Below are positions 50,466 through 58,859 of a stretch of DNA of 64,000 nucleotides, piece after piece. A program made the position numbers and the translations under genes. Numbering within the stretch: position 1 is the stretch's first letter; every line of letters starts with the position of its first letter. The notes below the pieces were generated by a model. It worked only from the letters and a program-made list of their open reading frames with translations, was not told the DNA's origin and ran no database searches. This DNA comes from Deltaproteobacteria bacterium (lineage in GTDB: Bacteria; Desulfobacterota; Syntrophia; Syntrophales; JACQWR01): NCBI GenBank assembly GCA_026388415.1, contig JAPLJV010000012.1, positions 1-64,000 of the forward strand, given 5' to 3'.

Positions 50466-52220
50466 ATGAATTCGGAGGTAACCATTTCCCCCCGGGGGAA
50501 AGAGACGCGTATTTTACTGGCGAGTGTTTTCGGGCCTTATGCCCGGGATGACGAATATGGCAGCCGTGCCATCAACCCCATGGAACTCTATCAGAATCAG
50601 GTCACCAGGGAGCAGGGCGGCTTTTCGTTGCGCATGTTTCATCGCACCTTTGGACTGCTAATGATCCAGGCCAACATTGACGCCCCCTGTACGCTGCTGG
50701 ATTTTCCTTCCCAGGAACGTTTTATCCAAGAAATCAGAGAACATGAGTATGATGTCATCGGTATTGGCGCCATTATTCCCAATGTGGGGAAGGTGCAACG
50801 GATGTGCAAACTAATCCGGCAATACAGCCCGCAGACCCTGATTGTGATCGGAGGCCATATTGCCGGTAAGGACGACATCGGCCAGATGATTGACGCCGAT
50901 GTCATTGTCAAGGGCGACGGCATCCGCTGGTTCCGCCGTTTCTTAGGAGAAGCGGAAGACGCTGCGATTCGCCATCCAGCGGTCATTTCCGGTTTGGGCG
51001 GCCGGATGATGGGCATTAATCTTAACGCGAGACCGGGCGGAACAGCGGCCATCCTCATCCCTTCCGTCGGCTGTCCGGTGGGCTGTAATTTCTGTTCCAC
51101 CTCGGCCCTCTTCGGCGGCAAAGGCAATTTCATTAACTTTTTTGAAACGGGCGACGAGCTTTTTGCCACTATGTCCCGGATTGCCGACGAACTGAAAACC
51201 AACTCCTTTTTTGTTCTCGATGAAAATTTTCTGCTCCACAAAAAGCGGGCCCTGCGTCTCCTGGAATTGATGGCCAGCCATCAGAAAAGCTGGTCTCTAT
51301 ACGTTTTCAGTTCCGCGCGAGTTCTGGAATCATATACCATCGAGCAATTGGTAGAGCTGGGGATCGGCTGGGTCTGGATGGGGCTGGAAGGCAAGCAGAG
51401 CAGTTATCAGAAGCTCAGCGGGGTGGATACGCATCAGCTCGTGCAGCGTATGCAGGCGCACGGGATCCGGGTGCTCGGCTCCTCCATCATCGGCCTGGAC
51501 GATCATACCCCGGAGAATATCGAGGCCGTTATCGAGCATGCCGTGAGCCACAACACGGTCTTTCACCAGTTCATGCTCTATATGCCGAACCCGGGGACGC
51601 CCCTCTACGAAACACGCCGCCGCGAGGGCACGCTTTTCCCGGAGACCGAATTTCCTCTGGCCGACGGACATGGTCAATATCGTTTCAGTTATCGCCACAA
51701 TAATATCAAAAACGGAGATGAAGAACGCTTCCTCCTCGCCGCCTTTAAGCGGGATTTTGCGCTGAATGGTCCCAGTCTGGCCCGTCTGATTGACGTCCTG
51801 CTGCGGGGTTGGCAGCGGTATAAAGATCATCCGGATCGGCGGGTGCGGCAGCGTTTTGCACGGGAGGTCTTTCCCGTCCGTTCGACCTATGCGGGCGCCG
51901 TCTGGGCCATGAAAAAGTGGTATCGCGGCAATGACCGTCTGGCCGGCAAGATGGATGCACTGCTGCAGGATATCTATGCCACCTTTGGTTTGGTAACAAG
52001 AATAGCCGCTCCACTGATCGGGCGCTTTGCCTACTGGTCTTTGAGAAAAGAGGAGGCCCGTCTGGCTAAAGGTTTGACCTATGAGCCTGCTTGCGCCTAT
52101 GAGAAGAATGCCGCCGCCCTGACGCTGGAAAATCGTCACCCCGGGCGCGTAAAAATACCCGTGCCGCAAACAACCTGGGATTCCGGAAGCCCGGCGCCGG
52201 TGCTGGAAAGCTCCACATGA
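50466..52220 (+). CDS. B12-binding domain radical SAM protein
   Basis: A 584-residue protein starting at ATG 50466 after CAGGAGG. The N-terminal cobalamin-binding-like domain (EHEYDVIGIGAIIPNVGKVQ, PQTLIVIGGHIAGKDD) lacks an obvious DxHxxG, so it may bind cobalamin weakly or not use the His ligand. The radical SAM core has CPVGCNFCSTSALFGGKGNF with the CxxxCxxC. The C-terminal region of about 180 residues is helical (AFKRDFALNGPSLARLIDVL; AVWAMKKWYRGNDRLAGKMD). Members methylate unactivated carbons or do other difficult chemistry, and the substrate here is unknown. No obvious pathway partner is adjacent; the next gene is a stress protein. Confidence 0.88.
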   Translation: MNSEVTISPRGKETRILLASVFGPYARDDEYGSRAINPMELYQNQVTREQGGFSLRMFHRTFGLLMIQANIDAPCTLLDFPSQERFIQEIREHEYDVIGIGAIIPNVGKVQRMCKLIRQYSPQTLIVIGGHIAGKDDIGQMIDADVIVKGDGIRWFRRFLGEAEDAAIRHPAVISGLGGRMMGINLNARPGGTAAILIPSVGCPVGCNFCSTSALFGGKGNFINFFETGDELFATMSRIADELKTNSFFVLDENFLLHKKRALRLLELMASHQKSWSLYVFSSARVLESYTIEQLVELGIGWVWMGLEGKQSSYQKLSGVDTHQLVQRMQAHGIRVLGSSIIGLDDHTPENIEAVIEHAVSHNTVFHQFMLYMPNPGTPLYETRRREGTLFPETEFPLADGHGQYRFSYRHNNIKNGDEERFLLAAFKRDFALNGPSLARLIDVLLRGWQRYKDHPDRRVRQRFAREVFPVRSTYAGAVWAMKKWYRGNDRLAGKMDALLQDIYATFGLVTRIAAPLIGRFAYWSLRKEEARLAKGLTYEPACAYEKNAAALTLENRHPGRVKIPVPQTTWDSGSPAPVLESST

Positions 52221-52323
52221 GCAGTTTGCCGATCGGCCCGGACCTCTTAAAAAAAAGTATTGGCTTGGTATTTTTACAACTTTACCTATAGGATAGACGT
52301 AACATCATGCGAGACGAATGGCC

Positions 52324-52364
52324 AAGGAAATGGGACCGCTCGTGAGCGGCTGTATAATTTCCTT
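52324..52364. repeat. Nested palindrome in an intergenic gap
   Basis: AAGGAAAT (52324-52331) and ATTTCCTT (52357-52364) enclose a second hairpin, CCGCTC-GT-GAGCGG (52336-52349). It lies in the ~290-base gap between the B12 radical SAM and UspA genes. The remainder of that gap contains no recognised frame. It could be a structured leader or a repeat. Confidence 0.4.
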
Positions 52365-52512
52365 AACCAATCGCATCGCCAACCCCTGCTTTTTGATACC
52401 AAAATATCCCTTGACAAGCCAAAACGGCCGCCCTATACTCGCCAAACAGCGAAAGCAATACCTTATTAGAAAAACAGAACATTTAACGGAATAAGAAAGG
52501 GGTGAACGAAAA

Positions 52513-52980
52513 ATGATTGAGTATCCAAAGTACAAAAAAGTGCTCTTCTGTACCGATTTTTCTGAAAATTCGGATTGTGCCTTTGATTATGCTTTCGGTA
52601 TTGCCAAGAGAGATGAGGCTGTCCTCTATATCCTTCACATTATATCCGTCAATCCCCATTCGAGCTATGTAGACAATTACATGACCAGGGATTATTGGGA
52701 CAAATTAAAGGTAACCATTCAGGAAGATATTGATAAAAAATATAACGATCAATATTTGAATAAGATCAAAGATAAGACTAAAGTCAAATTTGTTTCCAAA
52801 TCCGGTCGAGAAGATGAGGAAATCCTTAAATTCTGTCGGGAGGAAAATATGGATATTATCGTAATAGGCACGCACGGGAGAACGGGAGTGGACTATCTCT
52901 TTATTGGAAGCGTAGCCGAAAAAATCGTCAGACGCAGTCCCATCCCGGTCTTTATCATCCCCTGCAAAAATAAAGCTTAA
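52513..52980 (+). CDS. Universal stress protein (UspA family)
   Basis: A 155-residue UspA fold protein starting at ATG 52513 after AAAGGGG. The nucleotide-binding signature is GTHGRTGVDYLFIGSVAEKI followed by VRRSPIPVFIIP, the ATP-binding subtype pattern G-2x-G-9x-G-(S/T). The N-terminus reads KVLFCTDFSENSDCAFDYAF. The gene is AT-richer than neighbours but not strikingly so. It has its own strong terminator downstream. Confidence 0.95.
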   Translation: MIEYPKYKKVLFCTDFSENSDCAFDYAFGIAKRDEAVLYILHIISVNPHSSYVDNYMTRDYWDKLKVTIQEDIDKKYNDQYLNKIKDKTKVKFVSKSGREDEEILKFCREENMDIIVIGTHGRTGVDYLFIGSVAEKIVRRSPIPVFIIPCKNKA

Positions 52981-53034
52981 CCTCGACTCATCCAGATGAA
53001 CACCCCTATTTTAGGGCGGATTGAGTAAGAAACA

Positions 53035-53077
53035 GGGCTCCCGGTTGGCATGCAGACCAACAAGGGAGCCTTTTTTT
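53035..53077 (+). terminator. Rho-independent terminator after the stress protein gene
   Basis: GGCTCCC and GGGAGCC, with an inner GGTTGG/CCAAC pairing, form a strong stem-loop followed by TTTTTTT. It is the clearest terminator in the window. Confidence 0.85.
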
Positions 53078-53225
53078 GAGACAGGATGGTCAAGTTAGAA
53101 AAATACGGATGGAATGAAAACGCTTGGCCCTGTTTTTTCTTCAAAACCGATCTTACGCCGTGTTTTCAACGACGGCAACTCATGATAAGAGATTCCTCCG
53201 CTTCGCAAAATGGAAACGATGCAAG

Positions 53226-54764
53226 ATGGCAGACAATATCATGACCGACGCAGATTTGCAGCAGCTTAAAAAAATAGGCATATCCCCCGACCAGGTGCGC
53301 ACCCAGGTTGCCCTGCTGAAAAGCGGGTTGCCGCCGCTCAGGCTGAACCGGCCCGCCACGCGCGGCGACGGGATCGTTGTCATTTCCGAGGCCGAGCAGG
53401 CGGAGTTGGTTAAGCTCCATGACGCCGCCGCCAGTCGCGGCAGGTTTATGAAATTCGTACCCGCTTCCGGGGCGGCCAGCCGCATGTTCATCAATTGGCA
53501 GAGCGCCATGGTCCGGGGCGGCTTTGGAAAAACAACCGGGGCGGCTGAATTTGCCGGCAATTTGCCCAGGTTTGCCTTCTTTCCGGAACTGCAGGAAGCA
53601 GTCGCGCTCCGGGGCGAAAACATGGAAACCCTGCTCCAAGACGGAAATATGGCGCAGATTCTGCGATATATCCTGACCCCGCAGGGGCTAAACTATACCA
53701 AGCTGCCAAAAGCACTGATTAAATTCCACGCCTATGATCACGGCCGCCACAGCCGCACGGCCCTTGAGGAGCACTTGGTCGAAGCGGCCCTGTACGCGGC
53801 CGACAACCGCAAGGAATGTAGCCTCCATTTCACCGTTTCCGAAGAGCATCTGTCCGTCATCTCCCCTTTCCTGGAAGAGATAAGGCCCGGCTACGAACAG
53901 CAATTCGGCGTGACATTCCATTCAGAACTTTCCTGTCAGTCCGGCGCCAGCAACACGGTTGCCCTCGAGGGGCAGGAACTTTACCGCGACGGCGCGGGAC
54001 GTCTCATCCTGCGGCCCGGAGGACACGGGGCGCTGCTTTCGAACTTGCAGGCCCTCGACGGGGATATCGTTTTTATAAAAAACATTGACAATGTTGCGCC
54101 GGACCGGTTGAAGCCTGCCATAATATTACACAAGAAAATTCTGGGGGGATATTTTATCCGTTTGGAAGAAGCAATTTTTCGCCATCTGCGGAATCTGACG
54201 GGGGGAGATATTGCGGAGGCACAGGTCCTCCGGGAAGCGCTGCTTTTCTGTCGGCAGAAGCTCCAGTGGAACTTGCCCGTGGCGTTTACCGGGTCGTCGC
54301 TGCCGCAACAGCGTGAGGCGATTATCCAGAAACTAAACCGCCCACTGCGCGTCTGCGGCATGGTGAGAAACGAGGGGGAACCAGGCGGCGGGCCCTTCTG
54401 GATTGACGGCGAGGAGGGGCAGTCCCTGCAGATTGTCGAGGCTCAACAGATAGATGCGGGCAGCAAGCAACAAAAAGCCGTCTGGTCGGCGGCCACCCAT
54501 TTTAATCCTGTTGATCTGGTTTGCGGTTTGCGGAATTATCGGGCGCAAAAATTTGATCTGCCCCGCTTTTCCGATCCACAGACGGCGACCTTGACCCAGA
54601 AAACGGAAGGAGTAAGAAAGATTACGGTGCTGGAGCATCCCGGCCTCTGGAACGGTTCGATGGCCCGCTGGAATACCGTTTTTGTAGAAGTGCCCATCGC
54701 CACCTTTAATCCGGTCAAGATCATCGCCGATCTGCTGCGCCCCCAGCACCTGCCGGAAGGCTGA
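53226..54764 (+). CDS. DUF4301 family protein
   Basis: A 512-residue protein from ATG 53226 (MADNIMTDADLQQLKKIGIS); the frame is open to 53124 but those 34 residues look unlike a protein N-terminus. Core blocks: GDGIVVISEAEQAELVKLHD, FMKFVPASGAASRMFINWQS, ALIKFHAYDHGRHSRTALEE, RPGGHGALLSNLQALDGDIV, FIKNIDNVAPDRLKPAIILH. The P-A-S-G-A-A-S-R-M and R-P-G-G-H-G-A-L patterns match DUF4301, whose fold is nucleotidyltransferase-like, but the reaction is not known to me. It stands alone between a terminator and the converging LysM gene. Confidence 0.82.
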   Translation: MADNIMTDADLQQLKKIGISPDQVRTQVALLKSGLPPLRLNRPATRGDGIVVISEAEQAELVKLHDAAASRGRFMKFVPASGAASRMFINWQSAMVRGGFGKTTGAAEFAGNLPRFAFFPELQEAVALRGENMETLLQDGNMAQILRYILTPQGLNYTKLPKALIKFHAYDHGRHSRTALEEHLVEAALYAADNRKECSLHFTVSEEHLSVISPFLEEIRPGYEQQFGVTFHSELSCQSGASNTVALEGQELYRDGAGRLILRPGGHGALLSNLQALDGDIVFIKNIDNVAPDRLKPAIILHKKILGGYFIRLEEAIFRHLRNLTGGDIAEAQVLREALLFCRQKLQWNLPVAFTGSSLPQQREAIIQKLNRPLRVCGMVRNEGEPGGGPFWIDGEEGQSLQIVEAQQIDAGSKQQKAVWSAATHFNPVDLVCGLRNYRAQKFDLPRFSDPQTATLTQKTEGVRKITVLEHPGLWNGSMARWNTVFVEVPIATFNPVKIIADLLRPQHLPEG

Positions 54765-54802
54765 GAGCTTACCGGAGAAACTTCTTCAGTAACCACCCTG
54801 AC

Positions 54803-56506
54803 TTAGTAGCGCATCATGTTCAATTTCCAATGCCCCGTCAGAAGTTCATATATTTCCTTGCCGATCTCATAGTCTATTAAATAGGTGGAGCCTTTTTCTC
54901 CGACAACTTGCAGGGCAGGGAAAGAAACATTGACTCTGGTCTTTTCTTGCGGTGGAGGCAAAGAAAAAATGGCAAATTGGGACGGAATATCGAGGGCGGC
55001 CAGAACGCCTTGCAGGATGCTTATTTTCGTTGCCCCCGGAGCCGGGGAAAAGGATGTCATCCCCTCCTGCTTCAATCTCTCGCTGAACTGCTGCGGCAAT
55101 TTGTTTTTCGTAATCAAGATGGTTTTGCCGCCCATCTGCATCATGTATTCGGCTTTGATGGCCAGATCGAAGCCATCCTTCCGGCTGTCGAATATCTTCA
55201 CTTCCCTGTTCGGCAGGGGACCCAACCCGAGATAAACAAGAAAATTATAGAGTAGTTCATCATTGCTGCCCCCCTTGATCTGCGGGAGTGGCGGGATTTC
55301 AGCGGTGTCCGGGGCGCCGGCCTGCACCTTATCCCCCAGAATCTCGCAGATACGGATGCCTTTTTTCAGTGCGTACTTAAATATTGCCGGACTTGGCAGC
55401 AACTGTGATTTGTCGGCAGCAAAAATCAGGCCCAACTGAGAAAACGCACTTCCGGCGGCAGACTTCCTGGTGATTAGCCAGTCCAAAGATAGCTTGACCT
55501 GCGGGAGATCATCAAAAGATAACGGCGTCCCAACCTTCACCATCTGGAAGGATGGGGAAGAAAGTATTATTTTCTGCAGGACAGAGGCAAAATCCTGACC
55601 GCCAGCAAACTTCACTATGTGATAATTTTTCCAGTGCACCTGGATAATGCTTGCCAGAGCATCCGGCAGACGTCCCGCAAAATCCAGCAGAATCGTCGTC
55701 CCATCGCCCAGTTCTACAACCGGTATGGTAGCGCAGTCTATGGAAACCTGACCGGATTCGGGCAGGGGAATATAATGGTTGCCATTAGTAATTACCTTGC
55801 CATTTAATTGCTCAATTACATGACGGATAATGGGTAAATATTTCTCCGTAGCAGGGGCTTTCATGGCTAGGACTTTCTCTTCTTTAGCGTCTGCCGGGGT
55901 GGAAAGAGGGAGATGGTCACTATCACCGCCACGAGTGAATTTTATAACCTGTCCGGGATAAATCTTATTTAAATCATCAACTTCCGGGTTCGTCTGTTTA
56001 ATCAATCTTAATATTTTTGCCAGCTCCGTTGGCCTGGCTTGCAGCTCGGAGATGATGATGCGGGTTAGGGAATCACCTTTTTTAGCCGTGTAATTAATCA
56101 CCCCCGGCGCATCGCCCGTGGCGCCTTCTTGTTGTTCCGGATGCGGCAGGAGGAGCTTCTGTCCGGGATAAATCCGGTTTAAATCAGGGATGTGAGGATT
56201 GAGCTGCTTGATCTCCTTGTAACGCCGCGTGGCTGGCCAGCCCAGTTTGCGGACGATGCGGGCAATCGTGTCCCCGCTTCTGATAATATAGACTTTTTCA
56301 TTATCCTTACTGAGAATCGCCTTGCGAAAGGTAAGATGAGCAGTACCCTCGGTCGCTCGAAGTGATACGGCCGGCAAGACAAGCAGCAATGACAGTACCC
56401 AAAAAAACAGGGAAAACTTGCGGCTGCGCAAGGGATAACAACCTTCTCGGGAACAGATTTCAAATCTGCCCCCGCCTGCTTCCACTTTTTTTATTGCCTG
56501 ACACAT
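54803..56506 (-). CDS. Large LysM-domain protein, exported
   Basis: A 567-residue protein with an N-terminal hydrophobic segment near residues 30-48 (FSLFFWVLSLLLVLPAVSLR). Two LysM-type modules follow, YIIRSGDTIARIVRKLGWPA (residues about 73-122) and YTAKKGDSLTRIIISELQA (about 140-195), which bind peptidoglycan glycan strands. The ~360-residue C-terminal part is of unknown type and carries repeated alpha-beta patterns (GDGTTILLDFAGRLPDALAS, KVGTPLSFDDLPQVKLSLDW). It is probably periplasmic. The next gene upstream on this strand, sucC-sucD, is separate. Confidence 0.8.
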   Translation of the reverse strand: MCQAIKKVEAGGGRFEICSREGCYPLRSRKFSLFFWVLSLLLVLPAVSLRATEGTAHLTFRKAILSKDNEKVYIIRSGDTIARIVRKLGWPATRRYKEIKQLNPHIPDLNRIYPGQKLLLPHPEQQEGATGDAPGVINYTAKKGDSLTRIIISELQARPTELAKILRLIKQTNPEVDDLNKIYPGQVIKFTRGGDSDHLPLSTPADAKEEKVLAMKAPATEKYLPIIRHVIEQLNGKVITNGNHYIPLPESGQVSIDCATIPVVELGDGTTILLDFAGRLPDALASIIQVHWKNYHIVKFAGGQDFASVLQKIILSSPSFQMVKVGTPLSFDDLPQVKLSLDWLITRKSAAGSAFSQLGLIFAADKSQLLPSPAIFKYALKKGIRICEILGDKVQAGAPDTAEIPPLPQIKGGSNDELLYNFLVYLGLGPLPNREVKIFDSRKDGFDLAIKAEYMMQMGGKTILITKNKLPQQFSERLKQEGMTSFSPAPGATKISILQGVLAALDIPSQFAIFSLPPPQEKTRVNVSFPALQVVGEKGSTYLIDYEIGKEIYELLTGHWKLNMMRY

Positions 56507-56661
56507 ATATTCCCCCTGATGGAATCTCCCTCCATAGGTCTACATTATTCTTCTTGGGATATAAAATTACCATCAACAGTATCATAGGTCAACCTAAAAT
56601 ACTTGTCCGCAGGGCGCTTTTTCTTCACACATACCCCTTTTACTACAACCTTAAGGATTCT

Positions 56662-57534
56662 TTATTTTTGCATTATTTTCTTAATCTGCCCGGGTATCAT
56701 TTCCGGATAATCAACAACCGGAATGCCCGCATTTTCAAGCGTTGCTATCTTTTGCGCCGCTGTGCCCGAACCGCCGGAGACGATCGCGCCCGCATGCCCC
56801 ATGCGCCGGCCGGGAGGCGCCGTCTTGCCGGCAATGAAGGCTACGATCGGCTTCTTCATGTTCTTATTGAAGAAGGCGGCCGCATCCTCTTCGGCCGTTC
56901 CCCCGATCTCACCGATCATGACCACCGCTTCTGTCTGCGGATCCGCTTCAAACATCCCCAGCAGATCAACGAAATTGAGCCCGATGATGGGGTCGCCGCC
57001 GATACCCACGCAGGTGGACTGTCCGAGGCCGCTCTTAGTCAAAAAGTCCACCGCCTCGTAGGTCAGGGTTCCACTCCGCGAGATCACGCCGATGCTGCCC
57101 TGCTTATGGATGTAGCCGGCCATGACGCCGATCTTGCACCTCCCCGGCGAGATAATGCCTGGCGTGTTGGGACCAATCAGCTTGATATCTTTCCCCTTCA
57201 GATAGATCTTCACCTGCATCATTTCCAGGGTGGGGATGCCCTCGGTCAGGCAGACGATATTTTTCACCCCTGCATCGGCCGCTTCCATGATGGCGTCGGC
57301 CGAAAAGGGCGGCGGGACAAAGATGACCGACGTATCGGCCCCCGTTGCCTGCACCGCTGTAGCCACGGTATTAAAAACAGGGATATTTTCCACTGTTTGT
57401 CCGCCCTTGCCGGGGGTTACGCCACCAACTATTTTCGTGCCGTATTCCACCATCTGCCGGGTGTGAAAGAGGCCTTCATTGCCCGTCATGCCCTGTACCA
57501 CAACTTTTGTTTTTTCATCTATGATTATGCTCAT
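56662..57534 (-). CDS. sucD: Succinate--CoA ligase, alpha subunit
   Basis: A 290-residue protein converting succinyl-CoA and NDP/phosphate to succinate and NTP. It has the CoA fold ([20 protein letters not shown]), [40 protein letters not shown] and the active-site loop with the phospho-His in [20 protein letters not shown]. Length is normal. It starts 22 bases after the sucC stop, so the two subunits are cotranscribed. Confidence 0.97.
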   Translation of the reverse strand: MSIIIDEKTKVVVQGMTGNEGLFHTRQMVEYGTKIVGGVTPGKGGQTVENIPVFNTVATAVQATGADTSVIFVPPPFSADAIMEAADAGVKNIVCLTEGIPTLEMMQVKIYLKGKDIKLIGPNTPGIISPGRCKIGVMAGYIHKQGSIGVISRSGTLTYEAVDFLTKSGLGQSTCVGIGGDPIIGLNFVDLLGMFEADPQTEAVVMIGEIGGTAEEDAAAFFNKNMKKPIVAFIAGKTAPPGRRMGHAGAIVSGGSGTAAQKIATLENAGIPVVDYPEMIPGQIKKIMQK

Positions 57535-57556
57535 TGGCTTTCCCTCAGTTCTTGGG

Positions 57557-58720
57557 TTAATTGCGAATCGCGGCGATCACTTTTTGCGCCGCTTCCTGCA
57601 TGGTGGCCGCAACCATCAGTTTCAACCCCGATTCATTCAACAGCTTCCGGCCCTGCTCCACATTGGTGCCTTCCATCCTGATCACCAGGGGCAATTTGAC
57701 TTCCACCTCGGCAATGGCTTCAATCAATCCCTTTGCCAGGGTGTCGCAACGCAGGATACCGCCGAAGATATTGATGAAGACAGCCTTCACCTTGGGATCG
57801 GAAATGAGAATTTTGATGCCGTTTTTGACCATATCGGAGGTAGCGCCGCCGCCGACATCGAGAAAGTTGGCCGGTTCACCGCCGGCCAGCTTGATGACGT
57901 CCATAGTCGCCATGGCCAGACCGGCGCCGTTCACCATGCAGCCCACATTGCCGTCTAACTTGATATAATTAAGGTTGTGCCTGGCGGCTTCCACCTCCAG
58001 CGGTTCCTCTTCCAGAACATCGCGCAGCTCGGCCATTTCCTTATGCTTATATAGCGCATTATCATCGAAATTGATTTTCCCATCGAGCGCCACAAGCTGC
58101 TCTTCTTTCGTGATGACGAGCGGGTTAATCTCGACCAGCGAGCAGTCCTTCTCGACAAATATTTTATAGAGGGCCGCGATAAGCTGGGTCATCGGCTTTC
58201 TCAATCCGGCATCCAGATCCAGGGCAAAGACGATCTTGTTGATTTGAAAGGCGCGCAGCCCGACACTGAAGTCCACACGTTCCTTGATAATCTTTTCCGG
58301 TGATGTTCTGGCCAGCTCTTCGATCTCCACACCGCCTTCCCGGCTGGCAATAATGACGGGGCATTCGTTGGCGCGATCCACGGTAATACCCAGGTAGATC
58401 TCCCGGGCAATGTTCACTCCTTCCTCAACCAGCACCTTATTGACCTGCTTTCCCCCGGCGCCCGTCTGCGGCGTTATCAATCGCATACCGATCAAATCCT
58501 TGGCGATTTCTTCCACTTCGGCCGGCGTCGCGGCAGTCTTGATTCCTCCGCCCTTGCCACGGCCCCCCGCGTGCACTTGCGCTTTCACCACCAAGACACT
58601 GCCGCTGATGCCGGCTGCCACCTTTCCTGCCGCCGCCGCCGTATCTGCCACACCGCCGTTCGGGACAGGAATATTATAATTCCTCATGATTTGCTTCGCC
58701 TGATACTCGTGGATTTTCAT
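57557..58720 (-). CDS. sucC: Succinate--CoA ligase, beta subunit
   Basis: A 387-residue protein with the ATP-grasp domain ([40 protein letters not shown]), [20 protein letters not shown] for metal binding, and the C-terminal domain [20 protein letters not shown] with [20 protein letters not shown]. It binds nucleotide and pairs with SucD. ADP or GDP preference cannot be told by eye. Upstream, at 58747-58821, lies a short frame resembling a CaiB-type C-terminus. Confidence 0.97.
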   Translation of the reverse strand: MKIHEYQAKQIMRNYNIPVPNGGVADTAAAAGKVAAGISGSVLVVKAQVHAGGRGKGGGIKTAATPAEVEEIAKDLIGMRLITPQTGAGGKQVNKVLVEEGVNIAREIYLGITVDRANECPVIIASREGGVEIEELARTSPEKIIKERVDFSVGLRAFQINKIVFALDLDAGLRKPMTQLIAALYKIFVEKDCSLVEINPLVITKEEQLVALDGKINFDDNALYKHKEMAELRDVLEEEPLEVEAARHNLNYIKLDGNVGCMVNGAGLAMATMDVIKLAGGEPANFLDVGGGATSDMVKNGIKILISDPKVKAVFINIFGGILRCDTLAKGLIEAIAEVEVKLPLVIRMEGTNVEQGRKLLNESGLKLMVAATMQEAAQKVIAAIRN

Positions 58721-58746
58721 TATATCCCCCCCTAATTAACCATTAT

Positions 58747-58821
58747 TTAAGCGATTACGCCTTCCTTGACCAGACGATCGTATTCTGCCGCCGGAAAACC
58801 AGGAAATTCCTTGAAAACCAA
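58747..58821 (-). pseudogene. Possible remnant of a CaiB-type CoA-transferase C-terminus
   Basis: On the minus strand a short frame reads VFKEFPGFPAAEYDRLVKEGVIA and then stops. The E-x-x-x-L-x-x-x-G-V-I ending with A-A-E-Y-D-R-L is typical of the last residues of CaiB/BaiF CoA-transferases. No upstream part of such a gene exists, because mutS ends at 58860. The match is short and could be chance. Confidence 0.35.
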
Positions 58822-58859
58822 AATTATTGTCAAGCAATATTCAGCCGGGGCCGACAACC

